Shown here: positions 40,363 to 41,289 of the stretch, one piece after another | Layout of the letters: each line of letters begins with the position of its first letter | Position numbering within the stretch: position 1 is the stretch's first letter | DNA from: Anaerolineae bacterium | GTDB taxonomy: Bacteria > Pseudomonadota > Alphaproteobacteria > DSM-16000 > Inquilinaceae | Direction of reading: 5' to 3' | Assembly: GCA_028285185.1 (NCBI GenBank) | Contig: JANQQD010000302.1 | Location: 1 to 41,289 of the forward strand | Length of the DNA: 41,289 nt | Made by a program: the position numbers and the translations under genes | Notes under the pieces: model-generated | The model's database searches: none | The model's input: only the letters and a program-made list of their open reading frames with translations | What the model was told of the DNA's origin: nothing

Positions 40363-41289
40363 ATGTCCGGTAGCCAACGCAGTGACTATGAACAGGCCGT
40401 GCGCCACGCGCTTGGCTATCATGCCAGCGCTCGCACGCGCTGGAAGGTAGGTGGCGGCCTTTTGGTCCTGCTGATCGCGCTCGTGGCCCTGCCGCCGGCG
40501 CTGCTCACCGGCTCCGAGACCTTCACCAGGGCGGTCCAAGCGGTCGACGCGACCTTGGGTGAGCTGACCAAGCTGGAGACTGAAGATCTCGAGATACGGA
40601 TCACGGCGGCGCAGGACGCGCTGGCGGCGTTGCGGGATCAGGTCCAGGGATCCGCTGTCCCGACGACCCAGCCCGCCGACATCGCAGCGCTGGCGGACGC
40701 GACCAGCGAGCTGGAGGCGCTGCTGGGCTCCGCACTGCAGGTACGGCTGGACCTGGCGAACGAACGGCGGACCCTGGCCGCCGTTCTTGAAGATCGCTTG
40801 TGGGAACTGCGCCGCGAACATGGCAGTATGCTGGGCGGCAGCTATGGCGAGCGCCTGCGCGCCCATGTTGCGGCGCTCGGCGCGTGGCTGACGCCATACG
40901 GCCTGCTGGCCTGGCTGGCCTTCGTCTATGCAATATTATTCATCCCGCCATCGCAGTTGCTGAAGCCTTTCGCGAGCCTCACCGACCGCTTGCGCGGGCT
41001 ATGGATCATGGGGCTGCGGTTGGAGCTGTCGGAGAAGCTGATCCGCAGCGACAAGATGGAAATGCAGTATGCCGCGCAGCTTATGAGCAGCATGATCCAG
41101 GGACACTATTTGCGCGCCGGCACACATCACAGTGTCGATGCACTGTTCGCAGATTTGATCAAAGCCGTCATCAATGAGGTGTCTTCCGATCTCGGTGAAC
41201 TGGATCGAAACAATTTCCGCGCAACCCTACACGTGCCTTATTACTTTGGGCGGGAGGAGCTGTTTCAGTTCGTGAATTACTACGATCGC
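40363..41289 (+). CDS. Two-TM membrane protein with periplasmic helical region, partial
   Basis: The first 309 codons of a gene that runs off the right edge. The protein has a TM segment at about 28-50 (GGGLLVLLIALVALPPALL), a long alanine/glutamate-rich helical region at 55-155 that is probably periplasmic, a second TM at 177-196 (YGLLAWLAFVYAILFIP), and then a cytoplasmic part. Near the window edge FRATLHVPYYFGREELFQFV could begin a GAF-like sensory domain. A membrane-bound sensor is possible, but the family is not recognised. GAGGGG four bases before ATG 40363 supports the start. No link to the glycan genes is evident. Confidence 0.75.
   Translation, partial: MSGSQRSDYEQAVRHALGYHASARTRWKVGGGLLVLLIALVALPPALLTGSETFTRAVQAVDATLGELTKLETEDLEIRITAAQDALAALRDQVQGSAVPTTQPADIAALADATSELEALLGSALQVRLDLANERRTLAAVLEDRLWELRREHGSMLGGSYGERLRAHVAALGAWLTPYGLLAWLAFVYAILFIPPSQLLKPFASLTDRLRGLWIMGLRLELSEKLIRSDKMEMQYAAQLMSSMIQGHYLRAGTHHSVDALFADLIKAVINEVSSDLGELDRNNFRATLHVPYYFGREELFQFVNYYDR

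Noticed and set aside
38607..40364. Long open frame on the minus strand (585 codons) opposite the FkbM and HisF-like genes
   Set aside because: It is antisense to two genes with clear family motifs; its translation is rich in Arg, Gly, Asp and His without any recognisable domain, as expected for a shadow frame in GC-rich DNA.

Overview
The window is a GC-rich, gene-dense bacterial segment. The base composition, tight ATGA/GTGA/TGATG gene overlaps, and the families present (small XRE regulator, HdeA-like periplasmic protein, TylF and FkbM methyltransferases, an ABC polysaccharide exporter) suggest an alphaproteobacterium, possibly of the Rhodospirillales type; this placement is inference. Almost all of it, from about 2.1 to 40.2 kb, is one surface-glycan locus built around nonulosonic (sialic-acid-like) sugars. 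I see no tRNA, rRNA, CRISPR array, insertion sequence or integrase. No gene-free gap exceeds about 270 bases.

Layout. 0-2.0 kb: unrelated flank, with a truncated NAD-binding dehydrogenase divergent from a LysR regulator, then an HdeA-like secreted protein. 2.1-9.1 kb (+): a GT2-GT4 fusion glycosyltransferase, an AT-rich TPR-like gene, HisH-like glutaminase, N-acetyl sugar amidotransferase (WbpG/PseA type), NeuB and NeuC. 9.1-12.7 kb (-): methyltransferase, radical SAM/SPASM protein, surface-carbohydrate protein. 12.9-17.1 kb (+): PhyH oxygenase, XRE regulator, two TylF-type methyltransferases, HpaI-type aldolase and CMP-sugar synthetase no. 1. 17.1-21.4 kb (-): a second NeuB carrying a C-terminal cupin, CMP-sugar synthetase no. 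2 fused to a HAD domain, and four-cysteine GT-like protein no. 1. 21.6-24.8 kb (+): four-cysteine GT-like protein no. 2, CMP-sugar synthetase no. 3 and a DUF115/sialyltransferase-like protein. 24.7-27.3 kb (-): 2-hydroxyacid dehydrogenase, SDR epimerase and HAD phosphatase. 27.4-32.8 kb (+): four-cysteine GT-like protein no. 3, FkbM-like protein, radical SAM/SPASM protein with a PqqD-like tail, and a methyltransferase. 32.8-37.5 kb (-): GT-B-like protein, Wzm, Wzt and a GT2. 37.6-40.2 kb (+): 6-phosphogluconolactonase, FkbM methyltransferase and a HisF-like protein. 40.4 kb to the end: a truncated membrane protein.

How it may work. Two NeuB-type synthases and perhaps a pyruvate aldolase make 2-keto-3-deoxy sugar acids. 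Three different cytidylyltransferases activate them as CMP-sugars. The HisH/WbpG/HisF trio supplies ammonia to convert an acetamido group to an acetamidino group. Glycosyltransferases, probably including the three four-cysteine proteins and the DUF115 protein, transfer the sugars. Methyltransferases decorate or cap the chain, and Wzm/Wzt export it.

The most novel element is the family of three paralogues (17.1, 21.6 and 27.4 kb). Each joins a GT-B-like C-terminal half to an N-terminal C-x6-C-x13/14-C-x2-C motif. Two of them sit in operons with their own, different CMP-sugar synthetases.
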